DNA of 64,000 nt from SFLA01 sp045595165 (lineage in GTDB: Bacteria; Bacillota; Clostridia; Oscillospirales; CAG-382), in the NCBI GenBank assembly GCA_045595165.1, contig JAZNZY010000005.1, forward strand, positions 1-64,000, in the 5' to 3' direction. Shown in pieces: positions 42,479 through 51,304 of the stretch (its first letter is position 1; every line of letters begins with the position of its first letter). A program made the translations under genes and the position numbers. The notes under the pieces were generated by a model. The model did not search any database, had not been told where the DNA came from, and was given only the letters and a program-made list of their open reading frames with translations.

Positions 42479-45400
42479 ATGCCGGAGTTCACACCGTCGC
42501 AAAACAAAGCAATAGACACAAAAGGCGTAAGTATGGTTGTTTCCGCAGGCGCGGGAAGCGGTAAGACCACCGTTATGACAGAGCGCATACTGCGTTCTCT
42601 TCTTGCCGGAAAGGATATAAACAGATATCTTATCGTAACCTTTACCAAGGCGGCGGCTGCCGACGTGCGCGAAAAGCTGTACAAAGGACTGATGAAAGCG
42701 CAGAGTGAAAAGCCCGCAGACCGCCATATCGCCCGACAGCTTATGTCCCTGCCCGGCGCGGACATTTCCACGGTGCACGCATTTTGCTTTTCGAGAATAA
42801 AGCAGAATTTTTCCGCTTTGGGAATAACCCCCGACGTGCGCGCCGCAGACGAAACGGAAGCCGCGCTCCTTATGCAGGAGAGTATGGAAAAGGCGCTGAA
42901 CGAGGGATATGAAAGCCAAAAAACGGATTTCATGCTGTTGGCAGACGGATTTTCCGGACGAAAAAGCGACAAACGCTTTGCGGATATAATGCTGGGATTA
43001 TACAAGGAATTGCGTGTATATCCCAATTACAGAGAATTTCTGGATACCCTCATAGCGGATTTTGAAAAAAACTGCCGAAACGAGGAGTATTCGGACACCG
43101 ACGTGTGCGCCGTAATAATGGCGGAGGCGAGAGAATGTCTGCTTACCGCAAGAGAAGAATGTGAAAAGCTGTGCAAATATGCCACCGACGTTAAGGAGGA
43201 TATATATTTACCCGCTCTTTTCGCTTTTACCGAGGAGATGGACACACTGCTTTCCCTGTTCCCCGCAGGATACGACGCGGTTAAAGAGCGTATAAACGCT
43301 ATGAAAAATCCCCGTCTGCCCTTGAAGGGATTTAAAAGCGAAGAGCAAAAAGAAATTATAAGCAAAACCAAAAACGATATTTTTGAAGAAATAAAAAACA
43401 TACGCAAGCGGTATTTTGTGTTTTCTTCCCGTACAAACCTTACGGATATGAAAACCAATCTGACCCTTATAAAAGCCGCAAGGGTTTTTTTGAAGGAGTT
43501 TGACTCTCTCTACACTTCCGCAAAGGAAAAAGCGGGAGTAATAGATTTTTCCGACCAGGAGCATCTTATGCTTTCGCTGTTGGAAAAGGACGGTGCCCCC
43601 ACGCCTCTGTGCCTTGAAATGAGGGGCAGCTTTGACGAGATCTACGTGGACGAATATCAGGACACAAACCCCTTGCAGGACAGAATATTCACCCTGCTTT
43701 CCTCCGACAACCGCTTTATGGTGGGCGACGTTAAGCAGAGTATATACCGTTTCAGAAGCGCACACCCCGATATTTTCAGGGGTTACTGTAACGCTTTCGG
43801 TAAGACGAAAAACACCGAAAAAGTGATATTGCGGGAAAATTTCCGCTGTGACGAGAATATTATAAAGTTTTGCAACAATGTGTTTTCCGGAATAAAAGAG
43901 ATAAGCGACAGTATGAATTATTCCGAGGAAGCCTTAATATTTGCAAAAAAGGAAAATACGGGAGAAAAGCCCGTACGCTTTACCGTGATCACCGGCGGGG
44001 AAGACCTGACCGCCGAGGAAAAGCAACAAGCGGAAGCGGAATACATAGCAGACCGTATAAACAAGCTGATCGGTGCCCCGAAAAACGACGGCACGCCTAT
44101 ATGCTACGGCGATATTGCCATACTTTTTACCGCGCTTAAAAGCAATATAAGCGTATATAAAAAGGTTTTTGAGCAGGTAGGAATACCCTTTAAAGCCGAA
44201 AAAAGCGAAAGCTTGCTGGATAAGCAGGAAATACTCCTTGCCGTCGCCGCTTTGAAGGCGGTAGACAACCCCACGGCAGATATACCTCTGGCAAGCGTAA
44301 TGCGTTCTCCCCTGTTTTGCTTTACCGCAGACGAAATGCTTAAAATACGCCGCTGTGTGAAAAGCGATTGTCTTTACGATTGCTTGCAGGGTGCGGCAGG
44401 GGCTTATAAAGAGGACAGAGAAAAAGGCAAGCGTTACCGCTGTTTCCCCTCCGTGCTGAGTGCAACACCCATCCCCCGCAGGATAGTAAAGGCGGAAAAG
44501 GGATTTATAAGCCGCGCGGTGAGCGAAAAATGCAAAAATATGCTTTACAAAATACATTTGTGGCGGCTTGCAGCCGAGGGAACTCCCGCCCACAGATTTA
44601 TTTGGCAGCTTTACAACGAAAGCGGCATTATACCCGCCGTGCTGAGCGAAAAAGGCGGAGAGAAAAAATACCGCAATCTTATGCTGCTGTACGATTTCGC
44701 CCGAAGATTTGAGGAAACTTCCTACAAGGGCTTAAACGCATTTTTGAAATACCTTGACGAAACCGAGGACCTTGAGGAGGCAAAAGCCCCCGACGAGGGC
44801 GGTAACACCGTAAAGCTTATGACCATACACCGTTCCAAGGGACTTGAGTTCCCCGTGGTATTTCTTGCGGATACAGACAGAAAGTTCAGAGGCGAAAGCG
44901 GAAGCGATTTTATACTGCGCAAGGACGGTATCGGAGTAAGATTCTCCCAGTACGGAGGCATGCTTACCAAAAACAACTGCGTAACCGACAGCCTGCTTAT
45001 AAAAGAGCTTTGTGACAGCACCGCCGAAGAGGCGAGAAAGCTTTACGTTGCCCTTACCCGAGGCAGAGAACGGCTTTTCGTTACAGCAAAAGCCGAAGAT
45101 GTTTCAGATCTGGGCGGAAATATGCGCACAGGCATTTGCCACGCCGACTGGATAATACAGGCGGTGGGAACCGAAGGTGCATCCTTTTACGTTTTTGAAA
45201 CGGTGGATTGCCAAAATGTAAAAGCAGACGAATCCGTTAATGAAAAAAGGATATTCCTCCCGCCCGAATCAGATCTGCGGGAAAGGCTCACCTTTGTTTA
45301 CCCCGAAAGCGGCTGGGATACTCCCGCAAAAATTTCCGTTTCGGAAATACGGCCCGGACTTTTGGAGGAGGAAGAGTATACCCGAACTGTAACTCACAGC

Positions 45401-45943
45401 CGTATTTTACGCAAGCCCGCTTTCCTTGGAAAAGCGGGAATATCCGCCGCAGACAAGGGCACGGCAAACCATTTGTTTATGCAGTTTGCAGATTTTGAAA
45501 ACGTAATGAAAAACGGCGTAGAGGAAGAAGCCCGCCGTCTTGCGGAAAAAGGCTTTATAACCGACGAACAGCTTTCGCTTATGAGCTACACGGCTCTTGA
45601 TAAATTCTTTTCATCCGACCTTTACCGCCGTATGCGGGAATCAAAAGCACTCTACCGCGAAAAACGCTTTTCCGTGGAGGAGAGCGATACAGTGGTAGGC
45701 GGCACGGGAAAGGAAAGAATACTGGTTCAGGGAGTTATAGACTGCTTTTTCCAAAATCCCGACGGAACCTACACTGTAGTGGACTACAAGACCGACCGCA
45801 CCACCGATAAAAACGAGCTTATTGCGCGTCACAGAGCACAGATAAGCTTTTACCGAGCGGCAGTGGAGCGTATGACGGGTAAAACCGTATCCAAAGCGGT
45901 CATATATTCATTCTCTATCGGAGATGAAATAGAGGTAATATAA
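42479..45943 (+). CDS. addA: ATP-dependent helicase/nuclease subunit A
   Basis: 1154 residues. UvrD-type helicase: MPEFTPSQNKAID, Walker A SAGAGSGKTTVMTERIL, TFTKAAAADVREKL, Walker B IYVDEYQDTNPLQ, QSIYRFRSAHPDIF, MTIHRSKGLEFPVVFLAD and YVALTRGRERLF. The C-terminal nuclease domain has VDYKTDRTTD. The second ATG (42479) is chosen because AGGAGG ends eight bases before it; the first ATG at 42473 is only two bases from that site. Two ATGs in frame differ by two residues. It ends the spoIIR-addB-addA unit. Confidence 0.95.
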   Translation: MPEFTPSQNKAIDTKGVSMVVSAGAGSGKTTVMTERILRSLLAGKDINRYLIVTFTKAAAADVREKLYKGLMKAQSEKPADRHIARQLMSLPGADISTVHAFCFSRIKQNFSALGITPDVRAADETEAALLMQESMEKALNEGYESQKTDFMLLADGFSGRKSDKRFADIMLGLYKELRVYPNYREFLDTLIADFEKNCRNEEYSDTDVCAVIMAEARECLLTAREECEKLCKYATDVKEDIYLPALFAFTEEMDTLLSLFPAGYDAVKERINAMKNPRLPLKGFKSEEQKEIISKTKNDIFEEIKNIRKRYFVFSSRTNLTDMKTNLTLIKAARVFLKEFDSLYTSAKEKAGVIDFSDQEHLMLSLLEKDGAPTPLCLEMRGSFDEIYVDEYQDTNPLQDRIFTLLSSDNRFMVGDVKQSIYRFRSAHPDIFRGYCNAFGKTKNTEKVILRENFRCDENIIKFCNNVFSGIKEISDSMNYSEEALIFAKKENTGEKPVRFTVITGGEDLTAEEKQQAEAEYIADRINKLIGAPKNDGTPICYGDIAILFTALKSNISVYKKVFEQVGIPFKAEKSESLLDKQEILLAVAALKAVDNPTADIPLASVMRSPLFCFTADEMLKIRRCVKSDCLYDCLQGAAGAYKEDREKGKRYRCFPSVLSATPIPRRIVKAEKGFISRAVSEKCKNMLYKIHLWRLAAEGTPAHRFIWQLYNESGIIPAVLSEKGGEKKYRNLMLLYDFARRFEETSYKGLNAFLKYLDETEDLEEAKAPDEGGNTVKLMTIHRSKGLEFPVVFLADTDRKFRGESGSDFILRKDGIGVRFSQYGGMLTKNNCVTDSLLIKELCDSTAEEARKLYVALTRGRERLFVTAKAEDVSDLGGNMRTGICHADWIIQAVGTEGASFYVFETVDCQNVKADESVNEKRIFLPPESDLRERLTFVYPESGWDTPAKISVSEIRPGLLEEEEYTRTVTHSRILRKPAFLGKAGISAADKGTANHLFMQFADFENVMKNGVEEEARRLAEKGFITDEQLSLMSYTALDKFFSSDLYRRMRESKALYREKRFSVEESDTVVGGTGKERILVQGVIDCFFQNPDGTYTVVDYKTDRTTDKNELIARHRAQISFYRAAVERMTGKTVSKAVIYSFSIGDEIEVI

Positions 45944-45958
45944 CGAGAAACTGTGGTT

Positions 45959-46020
45959 GATTTTTGTTCACGGAACAAAAATCTTCCTTAATTCCTCATT
46001 CATCATTTCTCATTCATCAT
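45959..46020. repeat. Hairpin followed by CATTCATCATT repeats
   Basis: GATTTTTGTTC and GAACAAAAATC form an 11 bp stem, followed by CCTCATTCATCATT and TCTCATTCATCATT in tandem. This looks like a non-coding repeat spacer after addA; I see no function. Confidence 0.5.
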
Positions 46021-46021
46021 T

Positions 46022-46051
46022 AAAAAACGCCCGAAAATATCGGGCGTTTTT
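46022..46051. terminator. Bidirectional terminator between addA and the spoIIQ-like gene
   Basis: AAAAAACGCCCGA and TCGGGCGTTTTT stem with A- and T-tracts on both sides. Confidence 0.92.
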
Positions 46052-46053
46052 GT

Positions 46054-46728
46054 TTACTTATTAACTTTGTCCAGATATATCTGAGGATCTACCTGATTAT
46101 CGCTTATCTTTACTTCAAAATGGAGATGAGGAACGGTTGCGGATTCAATAATGGCAGTTTCACCAACCGTACCGATCTGCTGTCCCGCTTTTACGGAAGC
46201 ACCCACCTCAATACCTTCGGAAAGCGTTGCGTCCAGATTTGCATATACGGTAGACACCTTATTTTCGTGAGCGATCTCCACCACGGTACCGTAAAAAGCA
46301 TCATTATAGATGGCGGATACCATTCCGTCGGTATAGCTTACTACAGCAGTACCCTTTTCGGCGGCGATATCAACGCCGGTGTGGGTTCGGTAATCCTGCA
46401 TGGTGGGCGAAAACACCAGCTCGGTAACAGAATGTGCGGTAACGATATTTCCCGAAACGGGCATACGGTATTCGGGCGCGGGAATAATATCCGCAGGAAT
46501 ATCGGTAGGATTATTGCCTACGGGAGTATCCGAAATGTCGGGAAGCTGTATCGAAGGTACGGATATTTCGGGCAGAGAAATATCATCCGCTTGATTTATG
46601 GAATAAATGCTTATTGCCATAACCGCCACGGTAACCACAGCTGCCGTCATATACACATACGCAGAATACCGCTTAAAAACCTTTGCCGCAGGTATCTTTT
46701 TGAATTTAAAGCCCTTTTTTTCCTTCAT
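46054..46728 (-). CDS. spoIIQ: SpoIIQ-like LytM (M23) membrane protein
   Basis: 224 residues: a basic N-terminus, one membrane helix at about 22-45 (VYMTAAVVTVAVMAISIYSI), a Pro/Ile-rich linker, then an M23/LytM domain. The zinc ligands appear intact: HTGVD (His and Asp) and PHLHFEV (HxH). The neighbouring spoIID gene upstream suggests this is SpoIIQ, which spans the intermembrane space of the engulfed forespore and binds SpoIIIAH; clostridial SpoIIQ commonly keeps an intact endopeptidase site. An ordinary envelope M23 peptidase is the alternative. The binding site (GGGGG) lies inside a hairpin. Confidence 0.8.
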   Translation of the reverse strand: MKEKKGFKFKKIPAAKVFKRYSAYVYMTAAVVTVAVMAISIYSINQADDISLPEISVPSIQLPDISDTPVGNNPTDIPADIIPAPEYRMPVSGNIVTAHSVTELVFSPTMQDYRTHTGVDIAAEKGTAVVSYTDGMVSAIYNDAFYGTVVEIAHENKVSTVYANLDATLSEGIEVGASVKAGQQIGTVGETAIIESATVPHLHFEVKISDNQVDPQIYLDKVNK

Positions 46729-46735
46729 ATTAAAG

Positions 46736-46784
46736 AAATCCCCCTTTTATATTTCGGTTTTATTTTGCCCATATAAAGGGGGAT
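46736..46784 (-). promoter_or_regulatory. Hairpin covering the ribosome binding site of the spoIIQ-like gene
   Basis: In the spoIID-spoIIQ gap, minus-strand ATCCCCCTTTATAT pairs with ATATAAAAGGGGGAT (one bulged base). The purine-rich GGGGGAT arm is the only plausible ribosome binding site, 8-12 bases before the ATG. Confidence 0.55.
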
Positions 46785-46788
46785 ATAT

Positions 46789-47574
46789 TCATACCAAACG
46801 AGTTATTTCCGCGCCGTAGAAATAATTGCATATTATTTGTTTATAGGTTTTGCCGTCAGATGCCAGCAGATATGTCCCGTAAAGAGAAAGTCCCAAACCG
46901 TTTCCCTCTCCCTTGGTTAACACGGTATAGCCTCCGTCGGCGTTGAGATGTAAAGAAAAATCCACGCTTGAAACAGAAAAATATTTTATAAATTCCAAAA
47001 CGTCTGCATCTTCTTTTTCAAACGATATCCGTTTTGCCTTTCCGTCCTTCCCATAGGAAACCCCCTTTACCTCCCCTTTTCCGAAGGAAAGCATTTCTTC
47101 CCGCGTGATGACCGCTTCCCCGTAAAACAACGGATATGAGCTTTCGTCGGGCGTGAAGGAGGCTTTAAGATAGGGCTCGGTTCCGTCGGCGGTATTCTGA
47201 TAAGAGCTTGCGTGAAAGCAAGCGTTAATGATCTTGCCGTTAAATGTTATGTATTCTCCCGATGTGGCGTTCACCGCTTCCTTCATAGCGCTATACACCT
47301 TTTTGCCGTGTTCTTCGGAGGTTAAAGCACATATATCCTCATACCTTCCCTCGGGCAGTACCTTTCCGTGAAACGCAGTGTAGGTGCGCAGAGTTACGGC
47401 GATCGCCTTTAAGGCTTCGGCAGGCAAAATGTCGGTGCCCATTCCCAGCATAACGGCAAGAACGTATTCGTCATCGGGTAAAACGTACTCCGTCTTTTCT
47501 CCCACGGAAGGATACAACGGCAAAAGCGCCACCCATAAAAAAGTGAATAAAAAAAGAAGCAGAAAATTCTTCAT
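46789..47574 (-). CDS. spoIID: Stage II sporulation protein D
   Basis: 261 residues. N-terminal membrane anchor (FLLLFLFTFLWVALLPL), then the SpoIID/LytB domain: LPAEALKAIAVTLRTYTAFH (catalytic Glu), INACFHASSYQNTAD, and GEGNGLGLSLYGTYLLASDG near the C-terminus. SpoIID is a lytic transglycosylase of the DMP engulfment machine in the mother cell. AAAGGAT precedes the ATG. It lies directly upstream of the spoIIQ-like gene, a frequent clostridial arrangement. Confidence 0.93.
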   Translation of the reverse strand: MKNFLLLFLFTFLWVALLPLYPSVGEKTEYVLPDDEYVLAVMLGMGTDILPAEALKAIAVTLRTYTAFHGKVLPEGRYEDICALTSEEHGKKVYSAMKEAVNATSGEYITFNGKIINACFHASSYQNTADGTEPYLKASFTPDESSYPLFYGEAVITREEMLSFGKGEVKGVSYGKDGKAKRISFEKEDADVLEFIKYFSVSSVDFSLHLNADGGYTVLTKGEGNGLGLSLYGTYLLASDGKTYKQIICNYFYGAEITRLV

Positions 47575-47620
47575 AAAAAAGATATCCTTTCTGCTTCAAT
47601 TATATTCGGTTTTAAAAAAA

Positions 47621-48463
47621 CTATGCCTCTGCGGATACGGTCGTTTCCTCTTCAACCGCAGCGGAAATAAATACCAGACGGCAGGCGATATAGAATACCA
47701 TTACCAGATCCGCAATGCAGAACACGGTCACATCAGTAAACTTTATGGGCCAGAACAAAGAAAGATACAAAGCGGGAACGCTGTACGTAAGAACCAGCAT
47801 ACAAGTTACGAGCCCTAAAAATGCGTACATCTTTTTGCGGCGGTAGCCCACTGTATTTCTTCCCTCACAGCACAAAAACAGCAAAAGCGATGCAAGTCCC
47901 ACAAGGTGGTAGCTGTATGAAGATGCGTTTACGGTCAGGCTTCGCTCCATAAAATCATTAAGCAATCTCACCGCGGTAAACAAAATAGGAGCAACGGAAA
48001 GAACGGGTATAACACGCTTGAGCCGTGCCTTTGCCCGACGGGAGGATATGCAGAGAAAATAAACGGCGGAAACTACCGCAAGCACCAACACACCGATAAA
48101 CCAACCGGAAAAACGCCTTTTCTCAAAAACAAAGAGGTAGCCGTAATAAACAACTAACGTTAACAGCGTCATTCCCAAAAGGGCGGATGCGAAATTAACA
48201 AGTGCGTTATCCTTTTCGGGAAAGCGCTTTATCTTACCTGCAAATATTGCAGAGCCGACCAAAAACAGCAAAGCAAATACTGCGCAGAATACGGCAAACA
48301 CCGTAGGCGCATTGCTTCCCTCAAGATAATACAGCCCGTCCTTGCCGAGGGATTCCATTTCTATGTTATCCGTAACAAGAAACAGACGCACTACAGACAT
48401 ACAGACCGATGCAATTAACGAAACTAATATAAATATATTGTATTTTTTAACATTTCCCGACAT
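47621..48463 (-). CDS. Polytopic membrane protein, unknown
   Basis: 280 residues with about eight predicted membrane helices (for example NIFILVSLIASVCMSVVRLF, VFAVFCAVFALLFLVGSAIF, LTLVVYYGYLFVF, VLVLAVVSAVYFLCI). Short loops, a basic patch SSRRAKARLKRV between helices 4 and 5, and an acidic C-terminal tail. I do not recognise a family. Position between two SpoIID-domain genes suggests an envelope or sporulation-related role, but this is weak. Confidence 0.75.
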   Translation of the reverse strand: MSGNVKKYNIFILVSLIASVCMSVVRLFLVTDNIEMESLGKDGLYYLEGSNAPTVFAVFCAVFALLFLVGSAIFAGKIKRFPEKDNALVNFASALLGMTLLTLVVYYGYLFVFEKRRFSGWFIGVLVLAVVSAVYFLCISSRRAKARLKRVIPVLSVAPILFTAVRLLNDFMERSLTVNASSYSYHLVGLASLLLFLCCEGRNTVGYRRKKMYAFLGLVTCMLVLTYSVPALYLSLFWPIKFTDVTVFCIADLVMVFYIACRLVFISAAVEEETTVSAEA

Positions 48464-48558
48464 AAGGTTTTCCCCTTCTCGTAGCGTACGGGTAATTATA
48501 CAATGTTTTTTTTGAATTGTAAAGAACCCTCGGGATTTATTTGCAGTTTGTTAAAAAT

Positions 48559-49848
48559 TTACCAATCAAAATCCGTGCAGGGCATAATGACCGTGCCGGG
48601 AAAATAAAAGGCAAGTATGCTTTGCCAGGAATGACCCTCAACACCCATCTGGTGTCCTCCCCGCTGGCTGTAGCCCACACCGTGTCCGTTTCCGATACCG
48701 TGTATGGTTATTCCGCCGGGAACGGGCTCGATAGTAAAATTGGCACATCTTACGCCCAGAACAGCCATAATGTTGCCGCCGAACTTTATTTCGCTTACCT
48801 TACCTGCGGTATCCACTATATTTAATCGGTAAACATAGGTGCCTCCGTAAGGGTCGGTTTCGGCAATGGTAACCGCCGCAACGGATCCCGTGGTGGTATA
48901 TGCTTTAAGTCTTTTGCTTAATTGCTCGTAGGTATAGGTTACTTCCCACCGTCCGCCGTAATCAAGGGGCTCGTTTTCGTACCTGACTACGCGAAGATAG
49001 GGTATATCCGCTCCCACCCACGCCGCAAAGCTGGAGCAGGAGTTGTATCCGTGGCTGGAGCTGTACGCCACCAGACAAGGAACACCGTTATAGGTAAGCA
49101 CCATTCCCTTGGTATCGTCCACGGCTTTATCGTTTGTTTCATCGCGGTGATGGGTGCCTCTGTAGGACTGACAGCAGTTAAAGCAGCAAAGATCAAATTC
49201 CTCGCCATGGTCCTTTGCCACGAAAACCAGAGTACGGCATATTACCGCAAAGGCTTTTCGGCTTTCATAAGAGCCGTCCGCGCCGATCTCCGCAGAAAGC
49301 ACGCCTTTTACGTAAGTTTCTATATCTACGCGGTTGACAACGGTTATACCGTATCTTCCGCAGGTCAGCAGTATCGTACCCTCATATGCCCAGCCGGTCG
49401 AAGAAAGAGTGATCTCCGAACCCGAGCGCACGCACGCCTTTTGACACACCTGCCCGTCCACATACATAATTCCGTTTTCCCATTTTACGGAAAGCGTCTT
49501 ATACACATCCCCTCCGTAAAGCAGCATATCTCCCTCGCTTGCGGTCAGTTCAAGTGATCTATAAGCGTCCCTTCCGTAGCTGAGTCCCACGTCTATCAGA
49601 CGGTCCTGTACCGTTTCGGTTTCGGGGCGATGCAAGATAACCGGGAGCGCAGGTTCGCTGAAATCCGCGTACGTCTGCTCCTCGCTCTCTCCGGAAGAGG
49701 AATCCTGCAGTTGGGACAGATCGTCTTCCCCGAAAGACTCGCCGCCCTCATCCCCGCAAGATGCCAACGAAACCGGCAGCGAAGCGAACAATATAAGCAA
49801 CGCAAGCAGCACTGCTATTTGTTTTCCAGCAGTTAATTTCGTGAGCAT
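48559..49848 (-). CDS. SpoIID/LytB-domain lipoprotein
   Basis: 429 residues. Lipoprotein signal with lipobox SLASC (Cys31) then a Ser/Glu/Asp linker. A beta-rich region precedes the SpoIID domain: VVNRVDIETYVKGVLSAEI, SRKAFAVICRTLVFVAKDH, CCQSYRGTHHRDETN, and at the end IHGIGNGHGVGYSQRGGHQM. It resembles amidase-enhancer/SpoIID proteins with a histidine-rich finish. It may act as a lytic transglycosylase on the vegetative or spore wall. The presence of two SpoIID-domain proteins in one 4 kb block is noteworthy. It has its own promoter at 49902-49929. Confidence 0.86.
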   Translation of the reverse strand: MLTKLTAGKQIAVLLALLILFASLPVSLASCGDEGGESFGEDDLSQLQDSSSGESEEQTYADFSEPALPVILHRPETETVQDRLIDVGLSYGRDAYRSLELTASEGDMLLYGGDVYKTLSVKWENGIMYVDGQVCQKACVRSGSEITLSSTGWAYEGTILLTCGRYGITVVNRVDIETYVKGVLSAEIGADGSYESRKAFAVICRTLVFVAKDHGEEFDLCCFNCCQSYRGTHHRDETNDKAVDDTKGMVLTYNGVPCLVAYSSSHGYNSCSSFAAWVGADIPYLRVVRYENEPLDYGGRWEVTYTYEQLSKRLKAYTTTGSVAAVTIAETDPYGGTYVYRLNIVDTAGKVSEIKFGGNIMAVLGVRCANFTIEPVPGGITIHGIGNGHGVGYSQRGGHQMGVEGHSWQSILAFYFPGTVIMPCTDFDW

Positions 49849-49901
49849 TTTCTTCTCCTTTTAAAAACAAAACTGATCGGAAATATTTGGGATAGTGTAA
49901 T

Positions 49902-49929
49902 ATTATACCAAAAAGCAAGGCGTTGTCAA
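49902..49929 (-). promoter_or_regulatory. Sigma-A promoter for the SpoIID-domain lipoprotein
   Basis: Minus-strand TTGACA (49924-49929), 16 bp spacer, TATAAT (49902-49907), both perfect consensus. Confidence 0.82.
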
Positions 49930-50015
49930 TGTTTTTTTGAATTTTTCACCGCAGAAACGGCATAAAACCCATATGTTTTGACAGTTTTACGGGTTAAATT
50001 TTGGTTTTTTACAGC

Positions 50016-50047
50016 AAAAAGCCAAGTCGGAAAACGGCTTGGCTTTT
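50016..50047 (-). terminator. Intrinsic terminator after the YjjG-like gene
   Basis: AAAAGCCAAGCCG and CGACTTGGCTTTTT stem (one mismatch) followed on the minus strand by GCTGTAAAAAA; the U-run is inside the stem end. Confidence 0.75.
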
Positions 50048-50051
50048 GAAA

Positions 50052-50738
50052 CTATTTAACGATTTCCGCAATTTTACCCAGATCATCAATTTCATATGTA
50101 ACGGGAATATCCGTTTTATTGGGCTTGTGCTCAGGGTTAAACCAACAGGTATCTATCCCCGCAATAAACCCGCCTTTCATATCGCTTGTGAGGGAATCTC
50201 CGATCAAAAGCACCTCGTTTTTGTTGGTTATACCGAGGTTTTCGAACACGTAATCAAAATACGCTTTGTTCGGTTTTTCTGCACCCACGTTTTCGGATAT
50301 AAACACGGCGTCAAAAACCTCGTTCAGACCCGAAAGCCGTAATTTCTTTTCCTGGGCTGTCTTTGTTCCGTTTGTAACGGCGGCAAGAACGTATTTCCCT
50401 TTTTGGGAAAGAAGAATATCCTGCGCTTTATCAACAAACTCTATATGGTCCCCAAGGGTTATTTGGTAATCTTCGTTGAAATTTTCCGCTATGCTTGTAT
50501 CCACGCCTATTTCCCCGAAAAACGCCCGAAACCTTCCGACCAGAATTTCTGCTTTGGTAAGCTCGTTCCGTTCCAGCATCTGCCAGTATTTTACGTTTAT
50601 TCCCGAATACAGCTTTAACATCTCATCACTGCATTCTCCTATTTTATATTTTTTAAACAGCACTCGTATTGCATACGCCTCTGCCGCAAGGAAATTAAGC
50701 ACCGTTCCGTCTATATCCCATAACAAATATTTGTACAT
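50052..50738 (-). CDS. YjjG-family HAD nucleotidase
   Basis: 228 residues from the ATG at 50738, with GAGGAAGG upstream; longer readings do not align with the family. HAD motifs: LLWDIDGTVLNF (motif I), AVTNGTKTAQE (motif II), AEKPNKAYFD (motif III Lys) and LLIGDSLTSDMKGGFIAGIDTCWFN (motif IV). This pattern matches YjjG-type non-canonical pyrimidine nucleotidases, which clean up abnormal nucleotides. The gene ahead of it, an unknown 163-residue protein, is 17 bases away. Confidence 0.87.
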   Translation of the reverse strand: MYKYLLWDIDGTVLNFLAAEAYAIRVLFKKYKIGECSDEMLKLYSGINVKYWQMLERNELTKAEILVGRFRAFFGEIGVDTSIAENFNEDYQITLGDHIEFVDKAQDILLSQKGKYVLAAVTNGTKTAQEKKLRLSGLNEVFDAVFISENVGAEKPNKAYFDYVFENLGITNKNEVLLIGDSLTSDMKGGFIAGIDTCWFNPEHKPNKTDIPVTYEIDDLGKIAEIVK

Positions 50739-50755
50739 TACAATTCCTTCCTCGC

Positions 50756-51247
50756 TCACCTTTCGGCGATATTTATTTTTACCGTGTACCAAGCTTCGCT
50801 TTTATATTCATCCCATTCAATAATAACATTTTTGAATGTAAAGAGAACCGTAAAAAACGGATCTTTGGATATTGCATCAATAAAATGGGTAGTTCCTTCT
50901 TTTATGCCTAAATCTAAAACGGTTAATCCGGACGCTAATTGGTGCGAAAAGCGGGAATGAGCGGAACTTCCCTTTAAAATGATTTGCGGTTCGGCAGTAT
51001 GAAGCTCACCATTTTCGTCTTGATGCCAGGTTCTTCCCGGCTCATAAGACAGCAGATCGAATCCTTCAAAGGTAATAAGGGCGTTTTCGATTTCCATATC
51101 TGTTTCGTGAGAGTTTTGCGCCGTGCCTTTGTGAATATTCAAGCAATTTGCTTTAACCTTTAAACAGTTGTTTTCAAATGCCACAAGTGAGAATTCCGCA
51201 TCGTGGAATTCGAAATCAGATAGTCTGTTTACAGAATTATATCTCAT
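50756..51247 (-). CDS. Hypothetical protein
   Basis: 163 residues from an ATG with AAAAGGCGG at 9-17 bases upstream. Soluble, mixed alpha/beta: FEFHDAEFSLVAFENNCLKV, ALITFEGFDLLSYEPGRTW, FFTVLFTFKNVIIEWDEYKS. No family recognised. A consensus promoter is at 51270-51298, and a hairpin array begins immediately upstream of it. Confidence 0.78.
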   Translation of the reverse strand: MRYNSVNRLSDFEFHDAEFSLVAFENNCLKVKANCLNIHKGTAQNSHETDMEIENALITFEGFDLLSYEPGRTWHQDENGELHTAEPQIILKGSSAHSRFSHQLASGLTVLDLGIKEGTTHFIDAISKDPFFTVLFTFKNVIIEWDEYKSEAWYTVKINIAER

Positions 51248-51269
51248 AACATCACCGCCTTTTCATCAG

Positions 51270-51298
51270 TATATTACAATATATGGAAAATTGCAATG
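51270..51298 (-). promoter_or_regulatory. Sigma-A promoter for the hypothetical protein and YjjG gene
   Basis: Minus-strand TTGCAA (51293-51298), 17 bp spacer, TATACT (51270-51275). Confidence 0.7.
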
Positions 51299-51304
51299 TT
51301 CAGT

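Noticed and set aside
45959..46020. Insertion sequence remnant after addA
   Set aside because: The hairpin and CATTCATCATT repeats carry no transposase fragment or target duplication that I can see.
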